This document shows positions 19,614 through 28,865 of a stretch of 28,927 bases of DNA, piece after piece. This DNA is from Chara braunii (lineage: Eukaryota > Streptophyta > Charophyceae > Charales > Characeae), in contig BFEA01000174.1 in assembly GCA_003427395.1 (NCBI GenBank), positions 490,730-519,656 on the forward strand, in the 5' to 3' direction. A model generated the notes under the pieces. It made no database searches, was not told where the DNA came from, and saw nothing but the letters and a program-made list of their open reading frames with translations. Position 1 is the stretch's first letter. Each line of letters starts with the position of its first letter. The translations under genes were made by a program, and so were the position numbers.

Positions 19614-20305
19614 GAGTTTTAGTCGCTCTTACTCGCTCTGAAGTGGTAACGTTGCCTTCCCCACTTCAGGCGTTGGCCAAGGCTAGTGACCCACGTATCG
19701 CCCCGCAGGCACATTCAGACCCACCGACGCTCTGTTCGAGAGATGTGTCTGAGGCCCTAGAAGAGTTAGAAACTGAGTGGTCAGGGAAGGACCTCAGGGA
19801 CTCTTGGGCGATGATCAGTAGAGGTCAAAAGGGTGAACATTTTGTGGTAGAGGTTGATGTAGGTGGCCGCAAAGTTGGCGCCTTCGCAGACATAGGCTCT
19901 ACACGGAACTTGATCAGTCGTGCTTGTGTGGATAGACTGCGCTTAGGGGACCAAGTGCATCGGCTTAGCAGAACTGTAGCTTCTACGCTGGCCAACAAGC
20001 ACCAAATGTTGGTAAAAGACTATGTCAAGAACGTAGTCTGTACCTTCTCCAAAGTCTCCTTCCTGGTTAGCACCGAACTGCCCTTTGACATGCTCCTAGG
20101 TATGTACTACCTCGAGGTCACGCAATTGCAGTTTGTCTGGGATAGAAAGATGTTGATTCACAAATTGCCCAACGATAGATTTGTTAGATTGCAGAAGTTT
20201 AAAGCTAGCAGTCTGATAGAAAACTACGGGTGCATGTGTGCATCATCTTTTTATAACTATTATAAACAGAATCACGAGGAGGGCATGTATCTAGTATGTC
20301 TCTGA
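19614..20305 (+). pseudogene. Element C aspartic protease
   Basis: This is the protease part of Pol in the open frame running 19460-20305. The active-site motif reads FADIGSTRNLIS (near 19890), where related proteases have Asp-Thr/Ser-Gly. The Asp and Gly are kept but the middle residue is Ile. The flap and FDMLLGMYYLE motif (near 20087) are recognisable. The stop at 20303-20305 reflects a frameshift, since coding continues in another frame toward RT. The Ile substitution suggests a weak or inactive enzyme. Confidence 0.75.
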
Positions 20306-20645
20306 GAAAGGGGAGGTCGTAAAAACACCCCCAGAGATAGAATCAGTCGTCGCTCAGTATTCAGACCTTTTCTAGGAGCCCACAGGCATGGTAGAAAGGG
20401 AGGTTGTCCACGCAATAGAGGTTGTCTCAGGTAGTAAGGTGCCTAGAGGACGAATCTATAGGATGTCTCCTGTGGAGTTAGATGAGCTCCGCCGCCAGCT
20501 CAAGGAGCTCATAGAGAAGGGTTGGATTCGGCCTAGTACCTCCCCTTACGACGCTCCAGTCCTATTCGTACCGAAGAAGGGAGGTACCTTGAGGATGTGC
20601 ATTGATTATAGGGGTCTGAATGCCATCACTGTTAAGAACGTTGTC
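20306..20645 (+). pseudogene. Element C RT, N-terminal fragment
   Basis: The start of a Ty3/gypsy reverse transcriptase is interrupted by TAG at 20373-20375. After it come the [50 protein letters not shown] and [15 protein letters not shown] motifs. Homology ends at about 20645, well before the KIDL catalytic Asp and the YLDD box. The fragment therefore holds only the fingers region and has no polymerase activity. The residues that follow (to 20765) belong to unrelated inserted or joined DNA. Confidence 0.85.
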
Positions 20646-21660
20646 GGCCCGAATACCCTTACCCTTACAAGGGTATTTAGGCACATTTTTGCATCTCGCA
20701 GAAGGGGTGTTTTCGACGATATTCGAGCGGGTGTCTCATTTTTGTGTGACCATAACCAACTCTAAGGGGTTGGGAATGACAAGCGTTTCTGATTTGATGA
20801 GAGAGTGCGTGGGCGTGCACTTCGAGGGCACGCATGGGGTTTTAGGCGGACATCTGGCTATATTTAGGAGAGCGGCGCCCGCGCTTAGTAGCGTGTGCTA
20901 GAAAAGGAGTGTGAAGAAACTGCAGTAGCGCACGCGCTGCGCATTCGCGTTCGAGATCGACAGTGATGATCAAGGCTATTTGCTACGGCACTAGGATTAG
21001 TGAGGTGCAAAGTGTTTGACTTCCTAGGCCGACCATGATATTTGGTCAATGGTAAAAGCCGCGAACGGCTCTATAAAAGTTGGAGTTCCGACGCTGGGGT
21101 GGTAAAAGCGTGGTCTTTTGGTAGCCTAGTGAGAAAGCTGGGGTTTTTGGGTAACGACTTGATTATGCCGCATGCACGAATGTAGCAGGTAAAATTGACC
21201 CCGTCATATGGCAAGGGTCGACATATAGGAGCCCTAGAAATGGCAGGTGTGCCTAAGTATGACCTTCAAGTACAGTCCGATAGGCCTAGGCCTGAAAACA
21301 AACGTCTTTATAACTAAGTCCGCGCTTGTTTCATCCAAGCTTGAGCCTAGCCCTATAGGTTACGACTTTGGATTGAAACTACGAAGACCCGGGGATCGAG
21401 GCCAGCAGTCGACAGCGAAGGAGCGAAGGAGCGTCTTAGGAAGGAAATTGAGGGGACGAGGGTCGCACGGGACTATCCCCCTTAGTTTTGCCAGGAAGTC
21501 TGATCGCGGGACGATGGACATGACCGAGGGTCGGGTTTCGACGGTCCTTCCCCTCCCGTCGCCACTCTCCTATATTTCTGACTTTTTTTTATTATTATTT
21601 ATTTACCTATTTTATCCCACCTTGGGACGCGGTCCGGTACCGGTCTTGGGACCGGCTGTA
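20646..21660. other. Unassigned DNA joined to the broken RT
   Basis: It starts at or near TGTCGGCCC (20642), followed by a 9-bp perfect inverted repeat (AATACCCTT at 20652-20660, AAGGGTATT at 20669-20677). A TATA-like CTATAAAAG lies near 21070, and an AT-rich tract at 21581-21606. A leading TG and a TATA box would fit an LTR of another element, but I find no second copy, primer site or end. No protein is recognised. Confidence 0.3.
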
Positions 21661-21664
21661 GACC

Positions 21665-21882
21665 CAAGAGCCTAGCTCAGTGGGTACGCCATTGAACTTT
21701 TGAAATACAAACCCGCGTTCGGATCCGTTGAACTATTGAACTATTGAAATACAGACCCAAGAGCCTAGCCCATGAAGTACGGATCTGAACTATTGAAACC
21801 AGCAGCCTGGTACAGTTAGTACACTTATGAACTGTCGAAGATAGAAACCGAAAGTTTACCAAAAAAAAAAAAAAAAAAAAAA
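21665..21882 (+). repeat. tRNA-derived SINE-like unit with poly-A
   Basis: It holds a pol III A-box TAGCTCAGTGGGT (21673-21685) and a B-box-like GTTCGGATCC (21717-21726), 43 bp apart start to start. Two diverged repeats of a GAGCCTAGC...TGAACTATTGAAA unit follow, and then 22 A (21861-21882). This is the layout of a tRNA-derived short interspersed element. Target-site duplications are not evident. Confidence 0.5.
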
Positions 21883-22112
21883 GTCCTATTTTTATCATTT
21901 ATTTAGTTAGTTAGTTTATTATCTTCGTTCACGAAGAGTTCTTGCGCAAGATCTGTGAGTGGCGCCGTGTGACCAGCAAAGTACCGATTCGCCATTGCTG
22001 CAGACAGGCAGGGTCTTGTCCCATTTGAAAAGGTACATCAGTGTGACCTAACCCATGCCCAAAAACCTCGAGTTCAGCCTATCCCAAATCTCTATATTTC
22101 GCAGATTTGGAG
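21883..22112. other. No recognised feature
   Basis: AT-rich at first, then mixed sequence. It has a 12-bp palindrome TCTTGCGCAAGA near 21940. I see no gene. Confidence 0.4.
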
Positions 22113-22117
22113 TCGCA

Positions 22118-22312
22118 GTGTGAGCATTCCCGGTGGGACTAACAAGATGGTGAACTATGGCTGAGCAATGCGGTGCCACAGGGAGTGTCAGTAGAGGCCC
22201 GCAGCAATACCGCTGCCAACCATCCATCGGACCTGGGTATAGGGCGGAAGGCTAGCCAGGCCGCCAAGTAGCAGGTTCCCTCAATAGGTCTCCCTCGGGG
22301 TAACTGGAGCTG
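22118..22312 (+). pseudogene. Degenerate large-subunit (25S) rRNA fragment
   Basis: The sequence follows the conserved 25S/28S core in order: AAGATGGTGAACTATG, then GAGGCCCGCAGC, GACCTGGGTATAGGG, AGTAGCAGGTTCCCTC and AACTGGAGCT. In functional 25S these read GATGGTGAACTATGCC, TTGGGTATAGGGGCG, AGTAGCTGGTTCCCTCC and AGCTGGAGCT. Order and spacing agree, but many substitutions and small indels are present (roughly three quarters identity by eye). It is an isolated segment of about 195 bp, with no recognisable rRNA before or after it, so it is a pseudogene or retrocopy, not a working rRNA gene. Confidence 0.8.
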
Positions 22313-22394
22313 TGGAACTGTTTTACTGCGCAGCAGTGAGACCATACACGGCAGGAGAGGGGACTGTGGTGACTTCTACATCTGGTACCAGGAT

Positions 22395-22475
22395 TGGCCA
22401 GGCCAAGAACCAGCTGGCCCGGCTCAGTCGGTACACCCATGAACTGTTGAAAATACAGACACGAGTCCGAAGTCC
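22395..22475 (+). repeat. Second tRNA-like segment
   Basis: CCCGGCTCAGTCGGTAC (about 22418) is A-box-like, followed by TGAACTGTTGAAAATACAGAC, close to the unit of the SINE-like repeat at 21665-21882. The B-box is poor. It has no poly-A tail. Confidence 0.4.
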
Positions 22476-23400
22476 AATGGAGGCAAATGAACAGCATGCT
22501 ATGATTCTGAATTACCCGGGACCGGCCAGGGCCATGGGGGTGTTCCAGTGCCACGCCCATGGGAAGAATCGAGTAGAAAAGGGGGCGGAGGTCGACGGTT
22601 CTGAGGTTCACCTCGCTGCTTTTTCTGTTCGCAGTCTTAGTGGAGGGTGCGTTGTTTCTTAGTGGAGTGTACACGGGGCAGCCACCGCGTTGATTGCGGC
22701 CATAGCTGAGGCCGGACAGCTCCACTAGCAGCAGCTCCGGACTCTGCACTCAACCCAACAAGGCTGCATTGACTGAAGGAAGGAGTGAATCTGAAGCATA
22801 TCTGCGCCAGGTGCATTCAGAGGAAGGAAAGAAATTGATGAAGAAAGGAAGGATGTGTATGCCAGGGGGGGGGGAGATGTACAACTCGCTCGTTCCGGAA
22901 TGGATCTGAGTAGTGAAAAGTGCCTTGTAGGAGCTTTTTGGTGGGTGAATCAGATGGCAGGCTGAGTTTGGCGGATTGGAGAGTGTATGGGGGAGTATAG
23001 GAGGAAGAGAGCCAGCAAAAGTGTCGAGGGAGACAGTGAGGAGAAAGGGGGGGGAGTAAATTTTGATTATCTCGGTCGTTCCTTGGTCGTTTTGAGCAAG
23101 CTAAGACTCTAAACTGGGGTTTTTAGACATGGCGAGTCGCTCTGTTGCGTCAGAATTCGATTTTAGCAGGTCGCATGGCCGGTATAAGGGTTAAATATTG
23201 CGCAGGGTGATGAACCTGGTCACTTTCTAACGGGAGATTCGTTCTCATTTTGCACACTAGGTGGATAGCAGAACATGATCCTAGCTGTGCACCATCACCC
23301 TCACTCTCAACAAGGAGGGGAAGTGAATCTGACCATGGGTCTGCGAGAGATGCATTCGGAATAGACAAAGAAAATGGCGGAGTAGAGACGAAAAATTCCT
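22476..23400. other. Mosaic non-coding DNA with a diverged direct repeat
   Basis: No gene is supported. About 22745-22835 and 23286-23370 look like diverged copies of one sequence (shared AAGTGAATCTGA-type and TGCATTC words). G runs occur at 22865-22875 and near 23046. Confidence 0.35.
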
Positions 23401-23519
23401 CTTCCCCCTTCCACCCCACCTTCGTCCGCCTCACCAACACTCCCGACTCTCCCATTGACATCTCCTACCTTCTTCCCCCTTCCCCCCCACCCCCCGTCTC
23501 CCCACATCAATTCCTCCAC

Positions 23520-23770
23520 ATGTCCTGTGAACACCCTGACTCCGCTTACTATTGCCTTGTCATCGATCGTGAGCGTCCCGAGGACTTGCTTCCAACAAAC
23601 GAACCCGACCAAGATCCTCTTTCTAACCCCACATCACCGCCCTCCTCTCCAAATTCAAAGATGTCTTCCCCGAGTCCTTGCCCGCCGGTCTACCTCCCGA
23701 TCGCGGTGTATCCCACACCATTGATCTCGAGCCCGGCAACTCTCCTCCTTGCCGCCCCCCGTACCAGTCT
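23520..23770 (+). pseudogene. Element G, remnant upstream of RT
   Basis: Short protein-like pieces lie in different frames. CLVIDRERPEDLLPTNEPD is at about 23552-23610. From 23633, LLSKFKDVFPESLPAGLPPD and HTIDLEPGNSPPCRPPYQ represent the linker between protease and RT in this family. A frameshift near 23768 leads into the long RT frame. Nothing like a protease active site or Gag is found further upstream, so the element is truncated on this side. Confidence 0.7.
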
Positions 23771-25092
23771 CCGTCCCCGAGGCCGAAGAGATGAAGCGAC
23801 AACTTAATGAACTCCTTGAGAAAGGATTCATTAAGCCTAGCTCCTCCCCCTTCGGAACCAGCTGTCTCTTCGTTAAGAAGAACGGCACCTCGGAACTCCG
23901 CATGTGCACAGACTACCGTGCCCTGAACCGGATCACGATCAAGAACAAGTACCCACTCCCTCGCATATCCGAGCTTCTTGCTCGCCTCCGTGGAGCCAAG
24001 TATTTCACCAAGATTGATCTCTGCAATGGCTTCCACCAGATCCGCATCCGCGAGGAGGACACCCACAAGACCGCCTTTCGCTCTCGCTTCGGGCACTACG
24101 AGTTCCTTGTGATGCCCTTCGGACTCACCAATGCCCCCGTCACATTCCAATCTACCATGAATCACATCTTTCGCGACCTCCTCGAAGTCTGTGTCGTGAT
24201 CTACCTTGATGATATCCTCGTCTTTAGCTCCACCTTCAAATCCCATCTCGAACACCTTCGCAAAGTTCTCTCCATCCTTCGAGAACAGAAGTTCTACGCC
24301 AAGCTCAACAAGTGTACATTTGCTGCCCCTAGCCTAGAATACCTTGGTCACATTGTCTCGGCCGACGGCATCCGCATGGACCTCAAAAAGGTCTTCGCCC
24401 TTGTCGAGTTCCCACCTCCATCCACCTTGACCCAGCTTCGCTCATTCATTGGACTCGCCAACTATTACCGCCCCTTCATTCAAAACTTCTCCGACGTCTC
24501 CTACCCTCTCCATGAGCTCACCCGCGCCACCAAGTCCTTCACATGGACTGAACGCCGCCAAGCCGCTTTCAACAAACTCAAGCAACTCATCACCACCGCC
24601 CCCATCCTCAAGATCGCTGACCCCACTCGCCATTTCTTCGTCACTACTGATGCCTCAGACTTTGCCAATGGGGTTGTCCTGTCCCAGCATTTCCCTCCTG
24701 ACCCCACCGAGATCCCCTCTGTCAAAGATTCCCCTGCTCACTCAAAGTCCCCACCCGACGAACACCCCATTGCCTTCGCTAGCAAGAAACTCCTTCCTGC
24801 GGAGATGAATTACCCCTCCAACGAAAAGGAACTCCTAGCCGTGGTCTACGCCCTCAAAGTCTGGCGTTCGTACCTCGACGGGCAATACTTCACCATCCAC
24901 ACTAACAACACAGTCGTCTCCTCCATCCTTACCAAGAAAGACATCACCCCCCGCCAAGCCCGATGGCTAGACTTTCTTGCCCAATTCACCTTCACCATCT
25001 GCCACACCCCCGGCAAAAGCAACCGCGTTGTTGATGCCCTTTCCCTCCGCCCCCCGACCACAAGCCCCCTGAGAAAGTCTAAGCCGCCATGA
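23749..25092 (+). CDS. Element G reverse transcriptase and RNase H
   Basis: This open frame of 447 codons copies element RNA into DNA. RT motifs are SSSPFGTSCLFVKK (31-44), MCTDYRALN (52-60), KYFTKIDLCNGFHQI (84-98, Asp90), HYEFLVMPFGLTNAP (116-130) and VIYLDDILVFS (150-160, Asp154 and Asp155). All three catalytic Asp are present. The Ty3/gypsy RNase H follows: TTDASDFANG (Asp301), YPSNEKELLAVVYAL (Glu361) and VVDALS (Asp429). At the third acidic position, where the family has HTDH, this copy has HTNN (Asn386-Asn387), so RNase H is probably impaired. The ATG at 23749 is not a natural start; Pol would be made as a polyprotein. The frame overlaps the integrase frame by 4 bases, with a TGA just after the RNase H end. 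Confidence 0.88.
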   Translation: MPPPVPVSVPEAEEMKRQLNELLEKGFIKPSSSPFGTSCLFVKKNGTSELRMCTDYRALNRITIKNKYPLPRISELLARLRGAKYFTKIDLCNGFHQIRIREEDTHKTAFRSRFGHYEFLVMPFGLTNAPVTFQSTMNHIFRDLLEVCVVIYLDDILVFSSTFKSHLEHLRKVLSILREQKFYAKLNKCTFAAPSLEYLGHIVSADGIRMDLKKVFALVEFPPPSTLTQLRSFIGLANYYRPFIQNFSDVSYPLHELTRATKSFTWTERRQAAFNKLKQLITTAPILKIADPTRHFFVTTDASDFANGVVLSQHFPPDPTEIPSVKDSPAHSKSPPDEHPIAFASKKLLPAEMNYPSNEKELLAVVYALKVWRSYLDGQYFTIHTNNTVVSSILTKKDITPRQARWLDFLAQFTFTICHTPGKSNRVVDALSLRPPTTSPLRKSKPP

Positions 25093-26261
25093 CCCATATT
25101 CAACTTCTTCCCTCGTCACATCGCCGCTACACCCAAGGTTACCTCTCTTGCCCAGACTTCGCTTCCATTTACGACCAACTCCGCAACCTTGACTCAATCC
25201 CTGACTACTCTCTCCATGACAATCTACTCTACATTGACACCAAGGGCACTCGCCGACTCTGCATCCCTCACGCACGTGGTCTTCGTACCCAGCTCTTGGT
25301 CGAGCACCACGACGCCAAGACCGCTGGCCACCTCGGTTTCCAGAAAACCTTCGACACCATCTCCCGCTACTTCCATTGGCCTTCTCTACTTGCTGATCTC
25401 AAAGCATACATCCGCTCATGCACCACCTGTCAAGCCGTTAATCCCTCGAACCGGGCCAAGCCCGGCAAGCTCCAATCATTGCCCATCCCTACCCACCGAT
25501 GGCAGTCCATCTCCATGGACTTCGTGTGCGGCCTCCCCGAGGCCGACCGTGGGCATGATTGCATCTACGTCATTGTTTGTCGTCTGATCAAACGCGCCCA
25601 CTTCATTCCTTGTACCACCTCGCACAATGCCAAAGACATCGCCATACTCTTCTTCGATCATGTCGCTTGCCACCACGGTCTCCCCGAGAACATCATCAGT
25701 GACCGCGATCCCCGCTTCCTATCACAGTTCTGGAAACACCTCTTCCAAGCCTACGGAACCACGCTCAAGTATAGCACTGCATTCCACCCCCAGACCGATG
25801 GCCAGACCGAGAAGATGAGCGATACTTTCCAAAGAATTTTGCGGAAGTATTGTCATCCACACCAACACGACTGGAATCAATTGCTCACAACCGCCGAGAT
25901 TGCCTACAACAACGCTGTCTGCGCCTCCATTGGCATGTCCCCTTTCTACCTCAACCTTGGCTACCATCCCCGCTTGCCCTCTGATTTCTTGCTTCCCTCG
26001 CANCTCAGCCCCTCCACCCCTTGCCCCTCTCTCAATGAATGGGTAGCAACAATGAACAGACTCCTCAGAGAAGCAACCGAAGCCCTTGAAAGAACACAAG
26101 AACAACAAGCNAACAAGACTAACAAACACAGACGTGACGTGTTATTCAAAGTAGGGGACAAAGTTTGGCTTTCCGCTTTGAACCCGAACAAGGCTTGTCC
26201 AAGAAACTCTCGAACAAGTGGCTCGGTCCCTTCCCCATCATTGAACAAACCTCTCCCGTGA
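25089..26261 (+). CDS. Element G integrase
   Basis: It has the N-terminal HHCC zinc domain (His73/74, His81, Cys111, Cys114, with GHLGFQKTF and CTTCQ). The catalytic core is Asp144 (ISMDFVCGLP), Asp205 (IISDRDPRF) and Glu241 (TDGQTE), with exactly 35 residues between the second Asp and Glu, so the DX35E triad is intact. One change stands out: VIVCRLIKRAHF, where relatives have VDRLSK. The domain continues to about 26180, where a frameshift moves coding to the 26165-26596 frame; residues after that point are out of frame. Two codons contain N (26003 and 26111). The ATG is in a different frame from the RNase H block, which also indicates a shift near 25090. Confidence 0.88.
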   Translation: MTHIQLLPSSHRRYTQGYLSCPDFASIYDQLRNLDSIPDYSLHDNLLYIDTKGTRRLCIPHARGLRTQLLVEHHDAKTAGHLGFQKTFDTISRYFHWPSLLADLKAYIRSCTTCQAVNPSNRAKPGKLQSLPIPTHRWQSISMDFVCGLPEADRGHDCIYVIVCRLIKRAHFIPCTTSHNAKDIAILFFDHVACHHGLPENIISDRDPRFLSQFWKHLFQAYGTTLKYSTAFHPQTDGQTEKMSDTFQRILRKYCHPHQHDWNQLLTTAEIAYNNAVCASIGMSPFYLNLGYHPRLPSDFLLPSXLSPSTPCPSLNEWVATMNRLLREATEALERTQEQQXNKTNKHRRDVLFKVGDKVWLSALNPNKACPRNSRTSGSVPSPSLNKPLP

Positions 26262-26596
26262 CTTACAAACTTCAGCTTCCACCTGACATGTGTCGCGTCC
26301 ACCCAGACTTCCACGTAGAATACCTCAAGGAATACCACGAATCCCCGCCCCAGTTCGCTGACCGCCCTTATCCTAGACCTCCACCAATCATGCTTCCAAC
26401 AGGCCCAGAATTCATAGTCGAATCAATCATAGGACGAAGAACAACTCAAGTATCAGATCACCCGGAACCAATCACCGAATACAAAGTAAAATGGACCGGA
26501 TACCCTGATGAAGAACCAACATGGGAACCCCTTGATAATCTCAAGAATGCCATGAAACTTGTTCGTGCCTATGATCGTGCCTACCCTGTATCCTAA
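26165..26596 (+). CDS. Element G integrase C-terminus with chromodomain
   Basis: This continues integrase after a frameshift near 26180. It has the GPY/F-type module (KLSNKWLGPFPIIEQ, VTYKLQLP, VHPDFHVEYLK). A chromodomain follows from about residue 80: EFIVESIIGRR, YKVKWTGYPDEEPTWEPLDN and a C-terminal helix. The aromatic residues of the methyl-lysine cage region are largely present (YKVKW, TWEP). In chromoviruses this module recognises histone marks and directs integration. It ends with TAA at 26594-26596. The ATG at 26165 is just the first in the frame. Confidence 0.85.
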   Translation: MAFRFEPEQGLSKKLSNKWLGPFPIIEQTSPVTYKLQLPPDMCRVHPDFHVEYLKEYHESPPQFADRPYPRPPPIMLPTGPEFIVESIIGRRTTQVSDHPEPITEYKVKWTGYPDEEPTWEPLDNLKNAMKLVRAYDRAYPVS

Positions 26597-27263
26597 CTAT
26601 ACCCCGACATAAACCCTAAACCTTCGCTTAAAACCCTGCTACAACCTCGCAACCCTGCTCTACACACACACGCTTGAACCCAGCCCACCCTCCCCTCGAT
26701 CCTGATTCCTGATGTCTGATCTGCCCTTGCCCTCGCCTAGCCTTATCCCATCTGTCCTCTCCACTACCTTGTCTCTCTTGTCCAATGCTTGTGAACTTGC
26801 GTGACGCCGGCGATAAAGGATCTAATGGCAAACGCACGAGGACGATGGCCTGCTGCCTCACTGATCATGGAGATTATGCAGTTAGTTTGGCCACCATGCT
26901 GTTTCATCGGTCGGCATCCCGACTCGCAGACTTACTTGAGCAGCAACTTGTGACATGGATCATTGCATCAGTCTGCGACTTCCTTGCTTCCAGATCAGAC
27001 CTCATTGCAATTCGTGCACCGGACGCACCCTAGCACTTGGACTTTGGACATTTGAACTACTGATACGCTTCTTGGACTTCCACCTGTCGCAGCCGCTGAG
27101 GACTGCTTCTACCACCTACTCCAAGACCTGATCAAGACCGTTGCAGATCCCCTTTCAAGACACTTGGACACTTTGTTCCTACATGAGATTTTGCTTCCCA
27201 CTCCTTCGGACATACCAGCCCCTACATCCTGAACAAACACTTTTATTTTTCCTGACAACCCTG
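26597..27263 (+). other. 3' non-coding region of element G
   Basis: No gene is supported here. A small open frame at 26785-27033 has no recognisable motif. C/T-rich sequence leads to the tandem repeats. Confidence 0.5.
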
Positions 27264-27470
27264 TAGAACATCATTAGAAAATCCCTGTTCCCCTAACCAT
27301 TGTCTCCCTTACTCACTAGAACATCAATAGAAATTCCCTGTTTCCCTGACCATTGTTCCCCTTACCCACTAGAACATCAATAGAAATTCCCTGTTTTCCT
27401 GGACATTGTTTCCCCTTACCCATTAGAACATCAATAGAAATCCCCTGTTCCCTGAATGTTTCTTAGCTTC
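27264..27470 (+). repeat. 53-bp tandem repeats in element G tail
   Basis: Units start at 27264, 27317, 27370 and 27424, each with TAGAACATCAATAGAAATTCC (first unit slightly different) followed by CTGTT and a pyrimidine-rich half. The fourth is partial. Confidence 0.9.
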
Positions 27471-27644
27471 CCCTGTAGACCTGCCCAGTTACATCATACC
27501 TTCACCTGTGCAGAACATCTGACGGAATACCCTGTGACTTGCATCACTCCCTTCTCCTTTTCCGACCAGTGATCGGCCCTGTCCCGTCCTTCACAGTTTC
27601 TTTTTGTTTCCTTAGGTTTTTGGCAGCCGGGACGTTGCCTTTCA

Positions 27645-27657
27645 GAGGGAGGGGATA
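27645..27657 (+). other. Polypurine tract of element G
   Basis: AGAGGGAGGGGAT lies directly before the LTR start at 27659, the expected place for the plus-strand primer of reverse transcription. Confidence 0.75.
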
Positions 27658-27658
27658 G

Positions 27659-28045
27659 TGTTACGGACTCCGCCAGGGCTCAACCCCTGGTCTATTTTGT
27701 TGCTGTTTTTGCTACGTCCCGTTTTTGGCCTGGCACCCTTTTTCCAAACCCCTCCTTTGGTACCGTCGGATTTTGGACAACTGGCGCCATGCTACAATTC
27801 GGGCGCATACAGTACGGGCAACCAGTCTCGTACCAGTTTCAGCTGCTATACTCGGACTCAGTGTGACTTGCTCCTGTTTTCGGCATTCGGAATCCAAGAC
27901 TTCGACTTTGTGTCCTTGCCACTGTGTCTGCGTCCGACCCTCAGTCGTGTCGAGTGAGTGAGTGTGTGTGTATGCTCTCACTCTCTCCCTCTCTCCCCCC
28001 TCTTCCTCGGCTCTCCCTGTCTCCCCCAGCCACGCGCTCGTTACA
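27659..28045 (+). repeat. 3' LTR of element G
   Basis: It starts TGTTACGGAC just after the polypurine tract. The right end is uncertain; CA at 28044-28045 after GCTCGTTA is one candidate. There is no second LTR in the window to fix it. Open frames across it are not supported. Confidence 0.6.
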
Positions 28046-28216
28046 GAGGAGCTCAAGTCTTTTCCTTTGCGTTTTGATCCCTTTCCCCTACGTTCATCGA
28101 TGTCGTCGCCCTGAAATTAATCTTCATTTTGTCCGTTCACCACGTTACGTGCATCCTTGCTTTCATCATCGTCCTGCCTCCTTCTTCAGCGCCTTTGCTG
28201 TCGTCGTTGTCATTAT

Positions 28217-28261
<45 letters not shown>

Positions 28262-28269
28262 TGTTGTCG

Positions 28270-28325
<56 letters not shown>

Positions 28326-28383
28326 GCTGCTGCTGTTGTTGCTGTTGTTGTCGCTGTTGTTGTCGTCGTTGTCGTTGTCGTCG

Positions 28384-28448
<65 letters not shown>
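28217..28448 (+). repeat. GTT/GCCGTT trinucleotide microsatellite
   Basis: It begins as GCCGTT hexamers (about 28220-28260), then long GTT runs with GCT and GTC interruptions near 28326-28385, then pure GTT. Poly-Leu, poly-Val, poly-Cys and poly-Gln frames across it are artefacts of the repeat. Confidence 0.95.
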
Positions 28449-28611
28449 CCTTCACCACCTTCATAATCAAATAGCTCAAATTCTGTTTTGTTTAGATTAG
28501 TGGATATGTGATGGGGTGGTCTATTATATTGAATTCATGTTGAGCATGATGATCCCCTTCCTCCAACTCCCCCCTTCCTCCACCACCCAATTTTCACCTC
28601 CTCGTCTACAA

Positions 28612-28858
28612 CTATGCCGGCTCACTATCGTCTCCCACCAGTACCACCATCTTCAGACATTTCTGCTGCATTTTGATACCTAACCATGCTTTCATCACAC
28701 TCCCGCTCCTCGTCTTCAGTCCAAAAATTTTCTGCCTCCCTGATTCCTGGCCCCAACATTTTTGCGCCCTTTCCAAGCTGCTTCCACTCATAGTGATACC
28801 CACCTTTGCTTTTGTAGACCACCTTTCCCACACTCACCCATACAGTCCATCGGGTCAC
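28612..28858 (-). CDS. Possible short reading frame or exon, unknown
   Basis: A minus-strand open frame of up to 77 codons (ATG ending at 28858) lies between two microsatellites. Its composition is protein-like and mixed rather than low-complexity, with GGYHYEWKQLGKGAKMLG and an acidic ENFWTEDEERECDES segment. I recognise no family; WTEDE is vaguely like a Myb/SANT helix start but far too little to call. There is no visible promoter, splice site or partner exon. It could be an exon fragment or chance. I give it low confidence. Confidence 0.2.
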
Positions 28859-28860
28859 CT

Positions 28861-28865
<5 letters not shown>

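Larger units (their letters stand above)
15395..20645 (+). mobile_element. Element C: truncated Ty3/gypsy retrotransposon
   Basis: It runs LTR, primer site, about 1.27 kb of leader, gag, protease and the first part of RT, all on the plus strand. It belongs to the same family as D and E by LTR and leader. Homology to RT stops abruptly near 20645, before the first catalytic Asp. There is no RNase H, integrase or 3' LTR in the window. Confidence 0.85.
23520..28045 (+). mobile_element. Element G: 5'-truncated chromovirus-type Ty3/gypsy
   Basis: It has RT, RNase H, integrase and a chromodomain in order on the plus strand, then a 1-kb non-coding tail, polypurine tract and 3' LTR start. Gag, protease and 5' LTR are missing. 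Codon use is markedly C-rich at third positions, unlike elements A and C, so it is a separate lineage. Frameshifts lie near 23768 and 26180, and two N bases fall in the integrase. Confidence 0.85.

Noticed and set aside
22312-22662. 116-codon open frame after the rRNA fragment
   Set aside because: It overlaps the end of the rRNA fragment and a tRNA-like segment; no protein motif.
23623-24255. 210-codon minus-strand frame
   Set aside because: It is the shadow of the RT frame; the plus strand has all RT motifs.
28217-28448. CRISPR-like repeat array
   Set aside because: It is a trinucleotide microsatellite without spacers, in a eukaryotic context.
28157-28479. Long poly-Leu, poly-Cys, poly-Val and poly-Gln open frames
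   Set aside because: They are all products of the GTT microsatellite in different frames.
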